Part shown: positions 1 to 12,770 of the stretch, piece by piece
How positions within the stretch are numbered: the stretch's first letter is position 1
Layout of the letters: the number at the start of each line of letters is the position of its first letter
Assembly (NCBI GenBank): GCA_050084985.1
Contig: JBITNC010000001.1
Span: 82,708,001-82,772,000, forward strand
From: Nageia nagi
Lineage: Eukaryota > Pinophyta
DNA: 64,000 nucleotides
Direction of reading: 5' to 3'
Made by a program: the position numbers and the translations under genes
The notes under the pieces: model-generated
Told to the model about the DNA's origin: nothing
The model's input: only the letters and a program-made list of their open reading frames with translations
Databases searched by the model: none

Positions 1-1454
1 GAAGATTCACAAAAAGCTGGCTTGCAAACTGAGGAATGCTCTGTATGGAAACAACCAATTGAAAAATTGATATTACAATCTCTAGATTTTTGTGCCTCAA
101 TTTTACTGGGGCTTTGGAGCTGTTGGTGCTTCTCCTTAGCTGTGAAGGATTGAGATTCCAAAAGATGTATGAAGTATCCAATATTCCTTCATAGCTAAAC
201 ATAATTAGAGAATGTCAAATATGTCTTACACTTTCAAGAAGAAGTGTCTGAGCAAACCCACAAAGACATCTACAAAATTAAATCTATTTACAATTGACTC
301 TTAATGACACGTGACACCATAAGGTATTTATCATATTTTACTTTTCAATCTTGTGTATGAATCGAAGATTTTACTTTAGAAATTTGAGCATTATTTGATA
401 TAATAGCCATCCAAATTCCTATTAACATCCTGGCTAAGCAGTTCAGTATGGTGGCAATGTAGTGCCCATGAGTATACAATTTGAGGTGGCTGAAAACTGA
501 TATAAGTACAATAATTTTTTCTTTGGTAAGGGTAAATATTACCAAAAAACATTGGTGAGGGGTTTTTTATACAGGACTCAAAACCTGTGTAAAAGTATGA
601 ATCATACAGGGAAATAGACTACCCTGTTTTACAACAAAAATAAAGTTCTATCTATGTCTTTGGTAGCCCTTTCATGGGCTATCAATATGTTGCAAAATAG
701 AATCAAGTTTCTATTTTTGGCTTCTTTGCCTATTGAATCTATCTTCATTTCCAACATGTTTGAATCCTGTTTGCTGCTCGAGTTTGTAGCTAGATCATCT
801 TTGTGCTTTCGTTAGGCTTGCTTACCCAAAGTTTTCAAGAATTTGATCTCCATTTGCAATATCTCTGTTTGTTGCTTTTTTTCTCGTCTCCTTCTGATTT
901 GGTTTTCCTCAAACTCTATGATCTTCTCAAAAATTTGCATTTTTCAGTGCGCTTCTAGTTAAACAGTATGGGGTTGATTCTGGCGCATAAAACTGGGACT
1001 CTTGGTTTGAATCTGATGCTACGTGTTTGTCAGGCTTAACTCCGTATCATTTTCTTTTGTTTCCGAGGAGCGATTCACGAGTGAAGCTGATGAGTCTTTC
1101 TTTAACGGAAATCCACCCTCCAATTGTTGAGTCACTCAGAGCGTTTGGCCTGATTCCCATTAGGGGCATTCTTGGCGTCTGTTTAGAGGGTGGGTCTTTC
1201 AAAGATGAACCTTTCGTCAGAGTCTTTTGAGTGACTAGATTTAACTTGCATTTTTTCGCACCTCTAGATGAATCTCTCCTTCCTCCATTTCTTACTTCGG
1301 TTGTTTCTGTAGCCGAGGTTCTAGATTTTGAGTTTGTCTAGGTTGCCAAGCTTGCCTTGGATTCTCAGCGTTTTAGTTACCAATTTAGCATTGGGAACAA
1401 TCTTGCAGATTATGCCCTACATGGGAGCATATGGGGCGTATTAGATTGTTGCTC
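1..1454. other. No gene recognised
   Basis: No convincing coding exon is visible on either strand. A short open frame at 1027-1230 (+) has no recognisable motif. The part next to 1455 may be the decayed downstream continuation of the LINE ORF1 remnant on the minus strand. The missing first exon of the TL17 gene could lie here or before the window, but I found no serine-rich transit peptide followed by a suitable splice donor. Confidence 0.4.
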
Positions 1455-2173
1455 TCATATTTGATTTGCTGTCCCTTCGGAGTCCATTAAAAGTTTGATT
1501 TGCTTCCGGAGAGTTTTGTCATAATTGATCTGAACACAGAAGCGTGCCTCCAACAACCTTGAGCAGGCTTTCATAGCCAGATCAATTGCAATTAGACACC
1601 CTATTGAAGCCATGATTCCTTCAATCACTTTTTGATGCCATAATTCAAAAGGTAAACTTGGTAGGCTTACCCAAAATGGAGTTGACATAATTTGAGTCAT
1701 TAAAGGGTTAAAACTTGATTGCCAACGATCTAGAAATAGACCTCGTTTGCTGAAAAACCAAGGGCCTAAAGTTAGGACTATGTCTTGATCTTCTTCATTT
1801 GCAAAATTGAACATTAGATAGGCATTTGGCATGCTACCACTTTGATGCTTCCCTTCGTAAGCCATTTCGATTGCACCCATTACTTGATGATATCGATATT
1901 AGGGCACACCCCTAGAAATTGACCCACTAGATTGAATTTCCTATGCGAGGGTGTTTGATCTAGTAGCAGATTTGGAATCCTTAAGCATAATTGGTTTCCT
2001 TCAATCGATGGTGTCAAAGTTGGGCAAGGAGCTTCTGCAGCTTCTTGCGAAAATATTTTCTCCATGAAATAGGGTGATCTGCCATCTTGGAAGCTTAGGG
2101 ATACCAAACTCAGATGCGAGTAGTGAGATCGAGAGTGAGAGAGAGTGCGAAAGGTGAGTAGAAACACGAGCAA
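1455..2173 (-). pseudogene. LINE ORF1 remnant (DUF4283-like, broken)
   Basis: Two adjoining minus-strand frames together resemble the DUF4283 domain found in ORF1 of plant L1-like LINEs. The upstream frame (ending near 1880) carries the N-terminal half, including LVGQFLGVCPNIDII. The downstream frame carries the LGPWFF, LFLDRW and FWVSLPSLPFELW landmarks. The likely ATG is near 2065, where MEKIF begins. The frames are separated by an in-frame TAA at about 1880 and a nearby frameshift around 1830, so no intact protein can be made. The CCHC knuckle expected after this domain is not seen. In the family this protein binds the element's RNA. That it lies in an intron of the TL17 gene is an inference that depends on the missing first exon. 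Confidence 0.75.
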
Positions 2174-3501
2174 AGATGTGAGCGATTGTGGCCTTCCTTA
2201 ATTAATCTTAAGAATGTGTCAATAAATACAATTGTTAACAAAGAATGCGAGGTGAGATTTTCCATTCTAGAGAATTAATTGACGAAGTTGTCAATAAAGT
2301 TTGTAATTTGTGATATAATTAGGAAGCTTGCCAGGGATGTCAAATTAAGGCACAAGCTAATGTAAAGAGATTGGTAAAAGAAAGGTAGATTTTCAAGTTT
2401 GATGATCAAGAAAAAAAAATCTTAGACAGCATTTCAAGAAATTTAAGTTTTTTGATTAAGTCCACAGAGGTAACGTGCACCATTGAGAAAATCAGCACAA
2501 TCATAACTAGTGAAAAGTGGGAGTAGTCAGAGAGAGAAAGAGTTGACAATAAAGAGTTTCCTGCTCTAAAAGATGACAACCTCCTTTGCTCATCATGGCA
2601 ATATGCTGTGTTAACAATGTTTGGATCTCTCAATGAAACATGCTAGGAACAACCTCCATTGCATGCTTACACTTATTAGTCCTCACCACAAAGTAATGAT
2701 GATAAAAGATATAGCTCTACATGCCATAAATAGCACAGGGAAATCATTATATAACTGAATGGATGATCAGTCCAAAAAGTTGTTGATCTTTATGCAACTT
2801 GTTATTTTCTTTTAGCTGAATATTACAAGTAAAAATACAGCGTCAAATGATACAAAGGGAATAAACAATTGTTAGGTTAAATATATGACTAATAAAGGAG
2901 CCAAAAATATCTTGCACACTAGTGAACTTATCCTGCATCACCAACATAATAATTGTGTCAATGGCATGAACAAATTGATGTCACTTTAGAGGTTGTATCT
3001 CCGTTAGATTGGAGTGAAATTCTGCACTGTCATTCAGATACTCTTATTTATGCAATCTTCGAGTGAGGATTGGAGCGAAATTATGATTTTAGGCTATTGA
3101 AATGTTCACATAATAGTATCTATATATTTGCCTGATCCAATTATGTATCCAATGTGCATTCGCTGTTTACCATGGTTTTTGTAGAAAGACCATTCAATCA
3201 ATTGCACTGGTTGAGTATTTGGCATTAGAGCACTAACAATCTTGGGTATTGATACTTATATCAATCTAGTGAAGTATTGTCATCTGAATTCAAGCTTCTT
3301 GATGTTTTGTTGATGCCTGACTATTTTACTTTTTAAATAGTTATCATGTATTATCAGTTTGTCAGATATTTGGATTTCTTTTTTTCTCTTTTCCCTGGAC
3401 CCCAATTTATGCACATGTTCCTTGCTATATCAAAAACTGTGTGTGTACAAAGGAATCTTTTCAATGCTTTTAGTTACGTATTTAGATATGATATTGTGTA
3501 G
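2174..3501. other. Non-coding sequence upstream of TL17 exon 2
   Basis: This AT-rich stretch lies between the LINE remnant and the first recognised TL17 exon and probably belongs to an intron of that gene. It ends in a good splice acceptor at 3500-3501. No other feature could be supported. Confidence 0.5.
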
Positions 3502-4817
3502 GAGATGCTACAGATATCACCAAAGCAAATAATTCCATTCAAGTGAAAGCATCTCCAATACAGATATTCAAAGGCATTGCATGTGGTTTTTGTGCTGTAT
3601 TGGCAGTAGCATCTGCCTCCCCTACATTTGCTGCATCAAATCCGGTATATGAGTATTTTTTCAGTGAATAAAATGTTTTTGCAGACCTTGCTCTTTCGGT
3701 TTATGAGTAGTAGTACATTTCACTTAATTTTCTCTGTTTTGTGTTTTGCAGAGGTTGCCACCATTGTCAACTGATCCAAATAGATGTGAAAAGGCATTTG
3801 TAGGAAATACTATTGGCCAGGCAAATGGTGTTTATGACAAACCCATTGATCTCCGCTTCTGTGACTTCTCCAATGAAAAGAATAACTTGAAGGGCAAATC
3901 ATTGGCAGCTGCACTTATGTCAGATGCCAAGTTTGATGGTGCTGATATGTCTGAGGTCATAATGTCAAAAGCTTATGCTGTGGGAGCGAGCTTCAAAGGT
4001 TATACATCTTTCACTATCGCCAACATTTACATCAATGGATCAAATATTATCTTGAGTGCATTCATGGTCTTACAATTAGAATGAAGCAAAACATGTTGCA
4101 GGGGTTCTCTTTTTTAGAAGTTTCTATATGGAAATCAACTCTGAAATTAGGAATCAGGACATACGCTTAATTTACTGGCAAAAAATGATGAATTAGGTAG
4201 AAATAGCTGATTCCATGCCTTGGCGAGTTTCATCTTTATAGCATAAAAAAGATCTGAATTGTGTTGCAGTTTTGTTGTATTTTACCTGACTTCATATCTT
4301 CTTAATGCAACCTTCTCTGAATTTATAAGGATAGTTAGTTGATGCCAAAGAGAGACTTCCAACAATTTTGTGCACATTCACACAAGTATATGCATGTGTA
4401 TATACTTGTGGGTGGTGAGGGAGAGAGGGAATGGTAGGAAAAGTTGGAGTTACATACATTGTGACTGTGGTGTCTACTTGTATGCAATGAGCTTTTTCTT
4501 ACTTCTGATGAGATTGGCAAAGGAAATTGGATGGGGCTCTTTTATACTTGTAGTTGGTAGAGTCATTCTAAAGATATTTTTGAAAATTTGCAGGTGTTGA
4601 CTTCTCAAATGCAGTTATTGATAGAGTAAATTTTGGAAACGCCAACATGCAGGGTGCAGTGTTCAAGAATACTGTACTATCTGGGTCCACATTCACTGAT
4701 GCCAATTTAGCGGGTGCAGAATTTGAAGATACTATAATAGGTTATGTAGATCTTCAAAAGCTTTGCACAAATCAAACACTCTCTGATGAAAACAGAGTTC
4801 TGTTGGGATGTAAATGA
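3502..4817 (+). CDS. TL17: Thylakoid lumenal 17.4 kDa pentapeptide-repeat protein (partial gene, 3 exons)
   Basis: The protein matches the plant TL17 family, a pentapeptide-repeat protein of the chloroplast thylakoid lumen whose biochemical role is not well defined. Visible exons are 3502-3644, 3752-3998 and 4594-4817, with GT/AG borders. Their phases agree and give 203 residues in one frame. The first exon encodes the end of the transit peptide: a hydrophobic run (GIACGFCAVLAVASA) followed by SPTFAA, a typical lumenal signal with an A-x-A cleavage site. Mature landmarks are RLPPLSTDPNRCEKAF, NTIGQANGVYDKP, then repeats such as AKFDGADM, VDFSNAV, VNFGNANM and TFTDANLAGAEF, and a C-terminal end in LLGCK. 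Four cysteines (RCE, FCD, KLC, LGC) sit where disulfides would be expected in the lumen. The exon with the initiator ATG was not found; the first visible exon starts after one base of a split codon. Nothing suggests a pseudogene. Confidence 0.93.
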
Positions 4818-5495
4818 CGTGCACAATGCAGCAGCTCTTAATTTGAATGATTTGAAGTTGCTTCTTTTGGTTTGGCCTTTGTTTTTTTTGGAACTTTTCA
4901 TTGTTTTCTTCTGGCCATCCTATTTCAATCTACCATGTGATTGCTCTTACAGCTAAAAAATTCTTGTTTTAGGTACTCTTGCATGATAAATGTGACTATA
5001 ACTTTCATTTTTGTGATAATATCAATTATGAAATAGATTTATGTTGCATCAAAGCAGATATCCCATACCTTAACCAATCTACAAAATATTAATTTTCTTT
5101 TGTTAAATAGATTTGCAGAAGTTTTATTGTGATTTAATCAAGACTATGCCAATTAAGTCTCCAGGTATTTGTAGGAAGTAAAAACCATGCAGACTAGTTA
5201 TACCATGTATATTTTCAAGGAGTGGGGAAATAAATGAACAGGTTATGGATGACTTACCTTTTCCATTTTGAAGAAGATCTGGTGTGTTCCATTTCAAGAA
5301 GATATTGCTATTTAGTTTGGACCTACCCTCGTCTTAATCTAGAAATTATCATTGAATGTAGGCAGCAAAAGAATCATTTTCTCTAGGAATTAGTGAAAGA
5401 AAGAAAATATATTAATGTCTATGGGTAACCAAAAGCGGTCAATGGGATTGAGAGATACAAATTTATAAAACAGTAAGTGGGGCCCTAGGTGGCCC
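4818..5495. other. TL17 3' flank
   Basis: This AT-rich sequence follows the TL17 stop codon and probably includes its 3' untranslated region. I could not assign a polyadenylation site, and I see no other gene before the minisatellite at 5496. Confidence 0.4.
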
Positions 5496-5610
5496 ACACT
5501 AGAACAACCTAAGAAAAAACAATGCAGAAATACACTAGAGCAACCTAAGAAAAAACAATGCAAAAATACACTAGAACAACTCAAGTAAAAACAATGTAGA
5601 AATACAATAG
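5496..5610. repeat. 36-bp minisatellite, about three copies
   Basis: The unit begins ACACTAGAACAACC and recurs at 5496, 5532 and 5568, with a degraded start at 5604. The period is exactly 36 bp. Because 36 is divisible by three, a false minus-strand reading frame with a cysteine-rich 12-residue repeat appears here. It is not a gene. Confidence 0.9.
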
Positions 5611-5939
5611 AGGGGTTAAGCCCTAAAAGGACTACATAGTCAAATAGTAGAACAAAAAAGTCGAGATCAATCAGGGGGAGGACTCTCCTCAAGACAACCT
5701 GATTGGACTTCCCTTGGTCTATGGCAATTGTGGGCACATCAACTCTACTGGAGCTAACTACTATATTATTTCATTAACAAGTATATATATATTTATACAA
5801 ACATTCTACAACCAACTTGGTTTTCTTCGCCCTCAACTAACAACTCACAAGATCCTCAACCACAACCACGTAAAGCATTACACTCATGATGTAATACTAT
5901 ACCTAACACAAAATGGAGTGCCACACAACGTTGGTTAGG

Positions 5940-7930
5940 GAATTGAAAGAAGGTTGAGATCGATCTATGGGAGTCTCGAAAAAAACAATGGTATCATCCC
6001 CAAATCTCATACTAAATTGAGCACCTAAAGATGAAGCAGTCCTTAGTCTTTGGCTCCAATGAGCATAGTTGACATACTCAAAGCTCATGTGCTAAATAGT
6101 GATCAATCTCGATCAGTAGTTGATGGGAGCACTTTGAACTGTCTAAGGAACATCCTCAGGCTAAGTGGGAGGTATAAATTGGTATAACGAGGCGAAATTA
6201 TCGATCCTCTAATAATTTGCAAGAAGTGATGGGAGTAATGCAACATCTTGGGTGTGGGGTTGTTGGAGAGCGATCCAAGTGTGATGAATATATGCCCTGT
6301 AAATCGTGTCTCTAATCGATGACAATGTATCAACTTGGTCTCTATGTGTGTCTACTTGAGGTATGGGTAGTTGGTCATGGGAAAGATTGAAGTGTTGTAA
6401 TGCCTCTGAGACCTCGATGAACTAACACCAACAACAACCTTGTGCTACCAAATCCAACGATGATGCTAAAGCTCTAAAGGGGAGTGAATCACCTTCTTCA
6501 ATGGATGCAAGTCTATGAAGATGATGGAGAAAAAGAACGAGCGCTACAAGGGACCACACTTGTAGAGGTTGGCAACCAAACTCAACCAACATAATGTGGG
6601 TTGGGATGGTCCTCTTGCTTCGTAGAGTGCCAACCAGGATCCTCTCAACTATGATCCAATCCGAGCTCCTCATACTGGGCCACAAACCTCAACACCATAA
6701 AGCATTATGGGGGTGACTAGAGTATGAAATAACTGTAGATTGGATGCATTGTCTCTTGAGGGAGATAATTGTTGCATAACCTCGATGTACTCTAGGTGGT
6801 GTCGTCGCTCTCATCGAGAATCGAGGGCCAATGAAGAGTACTGCAAAATAAGTGTAAGAGGTGGAAATCTCAATGGTCTTTCCTTGGTATGTTATCTGAG
6901 TCTAGTCAACAATGGCCTTTGAGGTGTTGAAGACCGCAACATTGGTTTTATTGAGATTAGCCACTAGCTCCTATCTAGCGTTAAACAAATCAAGGATATT
7001 CATTAGGCATTGTAGATCCTCAGTTGTGCATGATAGTAAGACAATGTCATCGACAAAGAGGAGGATGGGGACTCAATTCCCATGGAGGAGGCACCCCACC
7101 TTGCGGCCTATGGTCTCTAATATAAATGATTCCAACTCGTCAATATAAAGACCAAAGAGACTTGAGAAGAGCAAATAGCCCTAGTTCACCCCAATGGTGC
7201 TCTAGATGTTGTCAGAGAGACCCTCAGCAATACGCACTCGACTTGATAGGGACTCATATAGAGTCAAAATGGTTGTAAGGCCTATCTCGAGAATCCCCAA
7301 TAGCCTAAGTCTATCCATGATCGATGTTAAGGGACCATGTCGAAGGCCTTCATGAAGTCCACAAAGCAATAGAAAAGCATAGACTTTTGGAATTTGGCCT
7401 CCTCAATGATTGCTCAAAGAGTGAGGATGTGGTCAGTGGTGCAGTAGTCTATATGAAAACCTGCTTGTCCTCCTTCCTTGAAGCCTCTATCATCTGCTAA
7501 TTGTGATACAATCAAGAATGGTGGCATAAAGTTTGGCCATGGTATGACCAATTATGATGGTACAATAATCGCTTGGTTCATAAGGATCATCGGATTTAAG
7601 GATGAGGTGGATGATGTTCAAGGTCCAGGGGATGGGAAAACTAGTACAAATGATGGTGTTAAAGAGATGAGAGATAAATGGGGGGTGGGGGAGGGGAGGA
7701 TGGAACTAGCATGCTTGAGGTATTTGGCTTGGAAGTTTTTGATGTTAGATGCTTTTCCAGAGTTAAGATTACTAATAACTTTGTGGACGAGGTGGGGGAA
7801 AAGAAGTCCGAAGAGGAAAGGCAAGAGATGATAATGGAAGGGATATGGTTAGGATCGATGTAGAGTTGAGACATGTAAATGCTCCAATCCCAAAGGGTGA
7901 TGTGGCAAATGGTGTTTCTTTTAGGCAAAA
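5940..7930 (-). pseudogene. LINE reverse transcriptase remnant
   Basis: Reading the minus strand from about 7830 down to 6400, broken frames follow the order of a LINE reverse transcriptase. They show LNSGKASNIKNFQAKYLK, then SDDPYEPSDYCTII, GFHIDYCTTDHILTL, CFVDFMKAFDMVP (about 7385-7332), LFGLYIDELE (about 7165-7139), and the catalytic LLFVDDIVLLS, whose VDD residues lie near 7047-7055. A C-terminal part continues to about 6422. Multiple stops and frame changes separate these pieces, so it is a dead copy. The DHILTL and CFVDFxKAFD wording puts it with the same LINE type as the fragment at 23153-24050, unlike the L1-like LINE at 12-16 kb. The region from 5611 to 6400 is probably its 3' end but is not recognisable in detail. 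Confidence 0.85.
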
Positions 7931-8013
7931 AGGAATGCCAAAAAGACTTAGGGTTTTGATGGAGGGTTGTGATGATCTCATGTCATGTTTGGGCTAGTAA
8001 GTGGCACTTCTCT

Positions 8014-8830
8014 GTTCTCAAGAGGTGATGATATGATTAGTGAAGGAAGTGGATAGCAAGGGAGGAGGCTGTAGAGATAATGGCATGTTTTAGATGATGA
8101 TGGCTAGTTTTACACTCCACATTGAACCATTGGTCCATCGAAGAATGTCTAGGATGTCGAGGATGAGGTGGGGGACAGGTGGTGTGAGGGAAAATTTGTA
8201 AGGTTATGGAACAAAGAGTCTCAGAAAGAAAAAACGTCTACTCGTCGATAGAGATGAGAGAGTGCATGTGGGGAAGTTTTTTTTTTAGGGAAAGGCTAAA
8301 CAAGGGGGAAAGATCTCAATCAAAGTGGATAATTGTACAAGGGGAGTGTGTGATGGGATGGTGGGTCGAAGGGGGGTTGAGATTAGAGTCCCTAAGAGAA
8401 AGGGTTCTCAAGAGGAGAGTCCCTAAGTGGATGATTGTTCTCAAGAGGTGACGATATGATTAGTGAAGGAAGTGGGTAGCAGGGGAGGAGGTTGTAGAGA
8501 TAATGGTATGTTTTAGATGATGTTGACTACTTTTACACTCCACATTGAACCATTGGTCCATCTGGGAATTCTAGGATGTTGAGGGTTAGGTGGGGGGCAA
8601 GTGGTGTGAGGGAAATTTTGTAAGGTTGTGGAACGAAGAGTCTCAGATTGAAAAAGCGTCTTCTCATCGATAAAGGTTAGAGAGTGCATGTGGGTAAGTT
8701 TTTGTTTTAGGGCAAGGCTAAACAAGGGGGAAAGATCTCATTCAAAGTGGATGATTGTACAAGGTAAGTGTGTGATGGGATGGTGGGTCGAAGGGGGGGT
8801 GAGAGGAGAGTCCTTAAGAGAAAGGGTTAG
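8014..8830. repeat. Tandem duplication, 423-bp period
   Basis: The sequence starting GTTCTCAAGAGGTGATGA at 8014 recurs at 8437 and can be followed almost to 8830 with scattered substitutions. It lies directly upstream (in minus orientation) of the LINE reverse transcriptase, so it probably duplicates part of that element's 5' region. The unit is not a coding feature in itself. Confidence 0.9.
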
Positions 8831-10450
8831 GTGGATGTAGTCAGCGAGGGGGAGACAAGGGGTGACACAAAAGGTCAAGTAGTGGGAGACAAGCAAGGGG
8901 CTAACAAGGATGTGGTTGACAACACTAGATCCATCGACATGAGGAAAATAAGTGTGGTGTCAGGAGTGGGGGAACTAAGCAATGCTATCCATGATGATGA
9001 GGTTGTGGGTATCACCTAGCTCAAGAAAAAAATCTCCTGTAAGATGTAGGCATTGTATCATCAGATGCTCTCTAGTGCTCATCTTCAAGCTCAAAGGCAC
9101 ATATGTGAAGAGGCTCATCATGCTCGTCAAAGTATTGTATCTTAAGACTTCCTGTCAATGAGAAAAATTGATTATTGCTTGAATTTTTTGTTGAAGGGCA
9201 ACTTGTGTAGATACTAAAATCATACCCGTAACCATAATTTACATGCCCTATACATTGGTTGTTTGGCTTGTGTCACTTTTATGACGTATTGTGAAGGAAC
9301 CATTGACTTGTTTAGTCAAAATTGATCCGCTAGTATTCAAGAAATTTGAAGTATTTAAAATAGATGTTGCTTTCATTTTAGCAACAGTTGCATATTTAAT
9401 AATATTATAAAGTTGATTAAATAATAGCATGCATGTGCATGAATTTAGAAATTAAAATTGCATTATTTTAATTTCATATAAAAGGAATAGAGACTTTTGT
9501 GTAGTCTCTCTCCAACAACTCCCAAGATCATTATTGTTCATAGTGAATCATCAATTAGCTCATTAATTGTTTGCACTTCCATTACTTTTTCATGATTGTC
9601 TACTATAACATTGTGGAATTCGAAGGTTCTCACCACAATATTAGGAGAGTAGATACCAAACACTCTTCCTTGATAGAGATATAAGAAGGATATCAAATCC
9701 TTATTTATCAAATGTGTTTCCTTGTAAGTTGAAGTGGTAGATGAAACAATCATTTAGGAGATGAAACATGATGTTGGCCTACATGAATGACTCTTCACGT
9801 TGGTATGAAAACTTATACAATGTCATTAGAATTCAATCCAATGGCATTGGCAGAATAGAATGATGAGGTTTAGTTGTTGAAAAATTAGCTAGGTGTCTTT
9901 AACCCTCTTTTAAATTCAAAATTTGATATGAATCCACTTTGTCATTATTTTATACATTGCCTAATGCAACAATAAATAACATTGACTTTAATTAGTCCTA
10001 AAATCCTTTAAGTTACTTTGTCACATATATTGGTGAAATCAACTACATTTCTATATTAGATTTGTGTCTTTGCAACCCCTCTAATTGTGTATGAATTTTT
10101 TCTATAAAACCTTTAATGTGTGAATTTGTCTTGAAGTTTTTGAAATTCATTACCATGACTATGGATTCAAGTGTGCATATTTTGATGCTAAGGAATTCTA
10201 ATAAATATCTTTTCCTAGAAAAAGTGATATCATAAGAGTTAGATAATGTATTATAAGAGAAATACTATAGAAAATTGTACATACACCAAAACTGTTGATG
10301 CACATGTCTATCAAAATGTTGATGAGATTGTACATATGATATTGATGCTAGGTGGTTGTTCATGTTGGAAAATATTGATAACGTATGCATATTTTCTTGG
10401 AATATTTTGAAGAAGTTGAAGTACTCCTTTGTCCTTTGACCCTCAAAGTG
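8831..10450. other. No gene recognised
   Basis: The first few hundred bases may be the decayed 5' part of the minus-strand LINE. A short minus-strand open frame at 9538-9753 has no recognised domain. The rest is AT-rich repeat-like DNA without visible ends. Confidence 0.4.
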
Positions 10451-10730
10451 AATTGTATACTTCGTGCATTAATATTTGTAATGACCTTTCATGTTGCACT
10501 ATTATTATGTAATGAGTGATTTGTTTCTATGTTTCTCCCCTTGCCATGGCCTCTACATTAACATGCGCCACTTGACTATTAGTAGAAGAAATTGTTATAC
10601 TTAGTGCAATGAGATTTGTAATGACATTTCATGTTGAACTAATGTTATGTAATAAATGATTTGTCTCTTTTTTTATTCCCTAGCCATGGCCTCTACATTG
10701 ACATGCGCCACTTGACTATAAGTAGAAGAA
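10451..10730. repeat. Tandem duplication, 140-bp period
   Basis: The landmark CCATGGCCTCTACATT occurs at 10544 and 10684, and flanking sequence (for example CGCCACTTGACTAT and AGTAGAAGAAATTG) matches at the same offset. This gives two direct copies of about 140 bp with moderate divergence. Confidence 0.85.
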
Positions 10731-11187
10731 ATTGCTTGCCTTGTTTTTTTGGCTTCTTGATTGTGGGACCTCTTTGATGTCATGATAATCTTGCATATAT
10801 TGCAAGATCCCCTTTATGAATCCTAAAGTGAGGGATAGTGTAGATTTTTATGATTATAATAGTTCTCAAATTTTGCACCACTCCCTAGTTGGTCTAGTAC
10901 TTGTTGTCTTGATCCTAGTTGCTTAGGACATTTATTTCAAGTGTGGCCTTCTACCTATCAATCTATTCATTAAATATGTAGATGAAGAAAAGTAAGAATT
11001 AAATACATAGGACCAAACATGCTTGTATCAACTCTTTGCTCTTATGATGCTTTTAGTGCTTCTTGTAGGTTTTTGACATCCTTACTATTATTCCTAGCTT
11101 CAAATATAGTAGCAGCCTCTTGATGAAAGTGTTAACTTGCTATGTTTCCCAGGCCATTATGATATTGTTAGATTGGTTTATGTAACT
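10731..11187. other. No gene recognised
   Basis: AT-rich sequence with no supported coding region. The minus strand near 10850-10980 faintly resembles a retroelement gag tail, but not enough to call. Confidence 0.3.
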
Positions 11188-11560
11188 TATTAACACCTAA
11201 ATTTGATTTTTATTTAATTAAAAATCATATTTTAGGTATGTAAGTAATGAAATTAATTTAAATTCTTATTTGTTATATTTGAGGTATATTTGTGAAATAA
11301 AGTACAATTTCATGCCTTTATATTCTTTTGGTGATAGGTCCAAGAAGCGCTACCTAAGAAGGTGTTTTGGTCGACAATGGAACCTCTCATCTCATGGCTA
11401 ATTGTTTTCCTACTAAATTGAAAGGAGATGCTTTGAAGTAGTTTCTCTTCTCCATCTTTTCTTTTAACAACTTCTTTTCCTGACTTTAGCTTTTCATAAC
11501 AGTCATACAAAAATAACAACAATAGTTCAAGTCCTTCCAATGCTTTTACTAGTGAAAGTG
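11188..11560 (+). mobile_element. Probable LTR start with tip hairpin
   Basis: TTAACACCTAAA at 11191 begins a sequence related to the one at 59276. About 150 bp further, both share a box containing CTAAGAAGGTGT followed by CTTGGT or TTTGGT. The tip folds on itself: ACCTAAA (11195-11201) pairs with TTTAGGT (11231-11237), and GATTTTTA (11205-11212) pairs with TAAAAATC (11219-11226). I read it as the 5' end of a decayed LTR. The far end and any target duplication were not found. Confidence 0.45.
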
Positions 11561-12129
11561 GGTTATTGAAATATGGATCTACCTTAAAAGAAATAAAGAA
11601 GGTTTATCTTAAGAAAGAGGATAAACTAGTCAATACAATTGAGCAACCTAAGGAGAATATGAAACAAGCATCTACAAGGGATAGTAGATTAAAATTGCTC
11701 ATTGCACCATATATCATGTTTCAAGATTGTGCATGGGAGACCTAGAGTGCTCGTACACCCCACCATGGGAAAAATACATGAGTTGTCTAAAGACCCTTGA
11801 GAGTATGATTTTGAAGAACAACTATGAAGCCCTCCTATAAAGATAACTTTGTTTGAAGAGTAGGAGAGTGAGATTCAAATTTGAAGCCAACAAGGAGAAT
11901 GAAGCAACATGAACAGTGAATCTTGACATATTGGTAGAAAAAACAATCAATAGTGCATGTGATAGGTAAGTGGCCTCTATTTTGTTGGACCCACCCATTT
12001 GGGTGGAGTGGGGGGAGGGTCTCTATTGAATCCTAGGGGGTAAAAACTTAAAAGAAATGGCCAAACTATATATGGGCATCCTGGTGGAGATCTAGAAAGT
12101 GGACTATGAGAAAGGTATGTCCAAGATCA
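11561..12129. other. No gene recognised
   Basis: This stretch lies between the LTR fragment and the LINE ORF1 remnant. It may include the 5' untranslated part of the LINE. No motif could be assigned. Confidence 0.35.
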
Positions 12130-12770
12130 TAATTCCAGATGAGAACAAAAAGGATTGAATGAACAAGGAAACTATCCTTAATTGGTAAATTTATGGGTTA
12201 TCCTTAATTGGTAATTTTATGGTGAACAAACCAATATTAAAAAATGGATGAAACTAAATTCATTGATAAAAGGATATATAGAAATGGTAACTCTTCATGG
12301 GAGATTTTGGTTTTTGAATTTCAATGTGGAAGAAAACCTTGAATGGGTTCTTGAAAATGGACCATGGTGGTTTGAAGAAAGTGGGTTACATCTTAAAAGA
12401 TGGTACTCTATCTTTAGACTTGAGAAGTAATCTTTGATGTAGCACTAGTATGGATAACCCTCCCAAACCTACCTATGGATTTTTGGTATACAAATGTGAT
12501 AGAAGTGATACGAAATGCTTTGGGATCCTTTATATGTATGGACCAATACACAATATTTGGCTCAAGGTATGTTTCTACAAGACTTTGTGCAAACATTGAT
12601 GTTACAAAACCCTTACAAAATAGAATGTCTAAAAAATAAAAATGGAGAGTGTGTGCAAGATATATCATATAATTTAAAGCCAATGTCATGCTTAGTATGT
12701 AAGATCTATGGTCATCTTGCAAAAGATCTCCCAAAAAGATGTCCTCAAGAGAAAAGGAAAAAATAAAATT
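12130..12770 (+). pseudogene. LINE ORF1 remnant: DUF4283 and zinc knuckle
   Basis: This is ORF1 of an L1-like plant LINE, which in the family makes the RNA-binding protein. Reading begins near IPDENKKD (12139) and continues through GRFWFLNFNVEENLEWVLE, NGPWWFEESGLHLKRW, and, after a frame change near 12425, to a knuckle CLVCKIYGHLAKDLPKRC with C-x2-C-x4-H spacing. A 27-bp direct duplication (CTATCCTTAATTGGTAA and a near copy, about 12170-12223) disrupts the N-terminal part, and stop codons separate the pieces. A lysine/glutamate-rich tail follows to about 13395, where the plus strand is almost all purine. It is not functional. Confidence 0.85.

Noticed and set aside
5390-5737. Minus-strand frame with cysteine-rich 12-residue repeats
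   Set aside because: It is the translation of the 36-bp minisatellite; no start context, domain or codon signal supports a gene.
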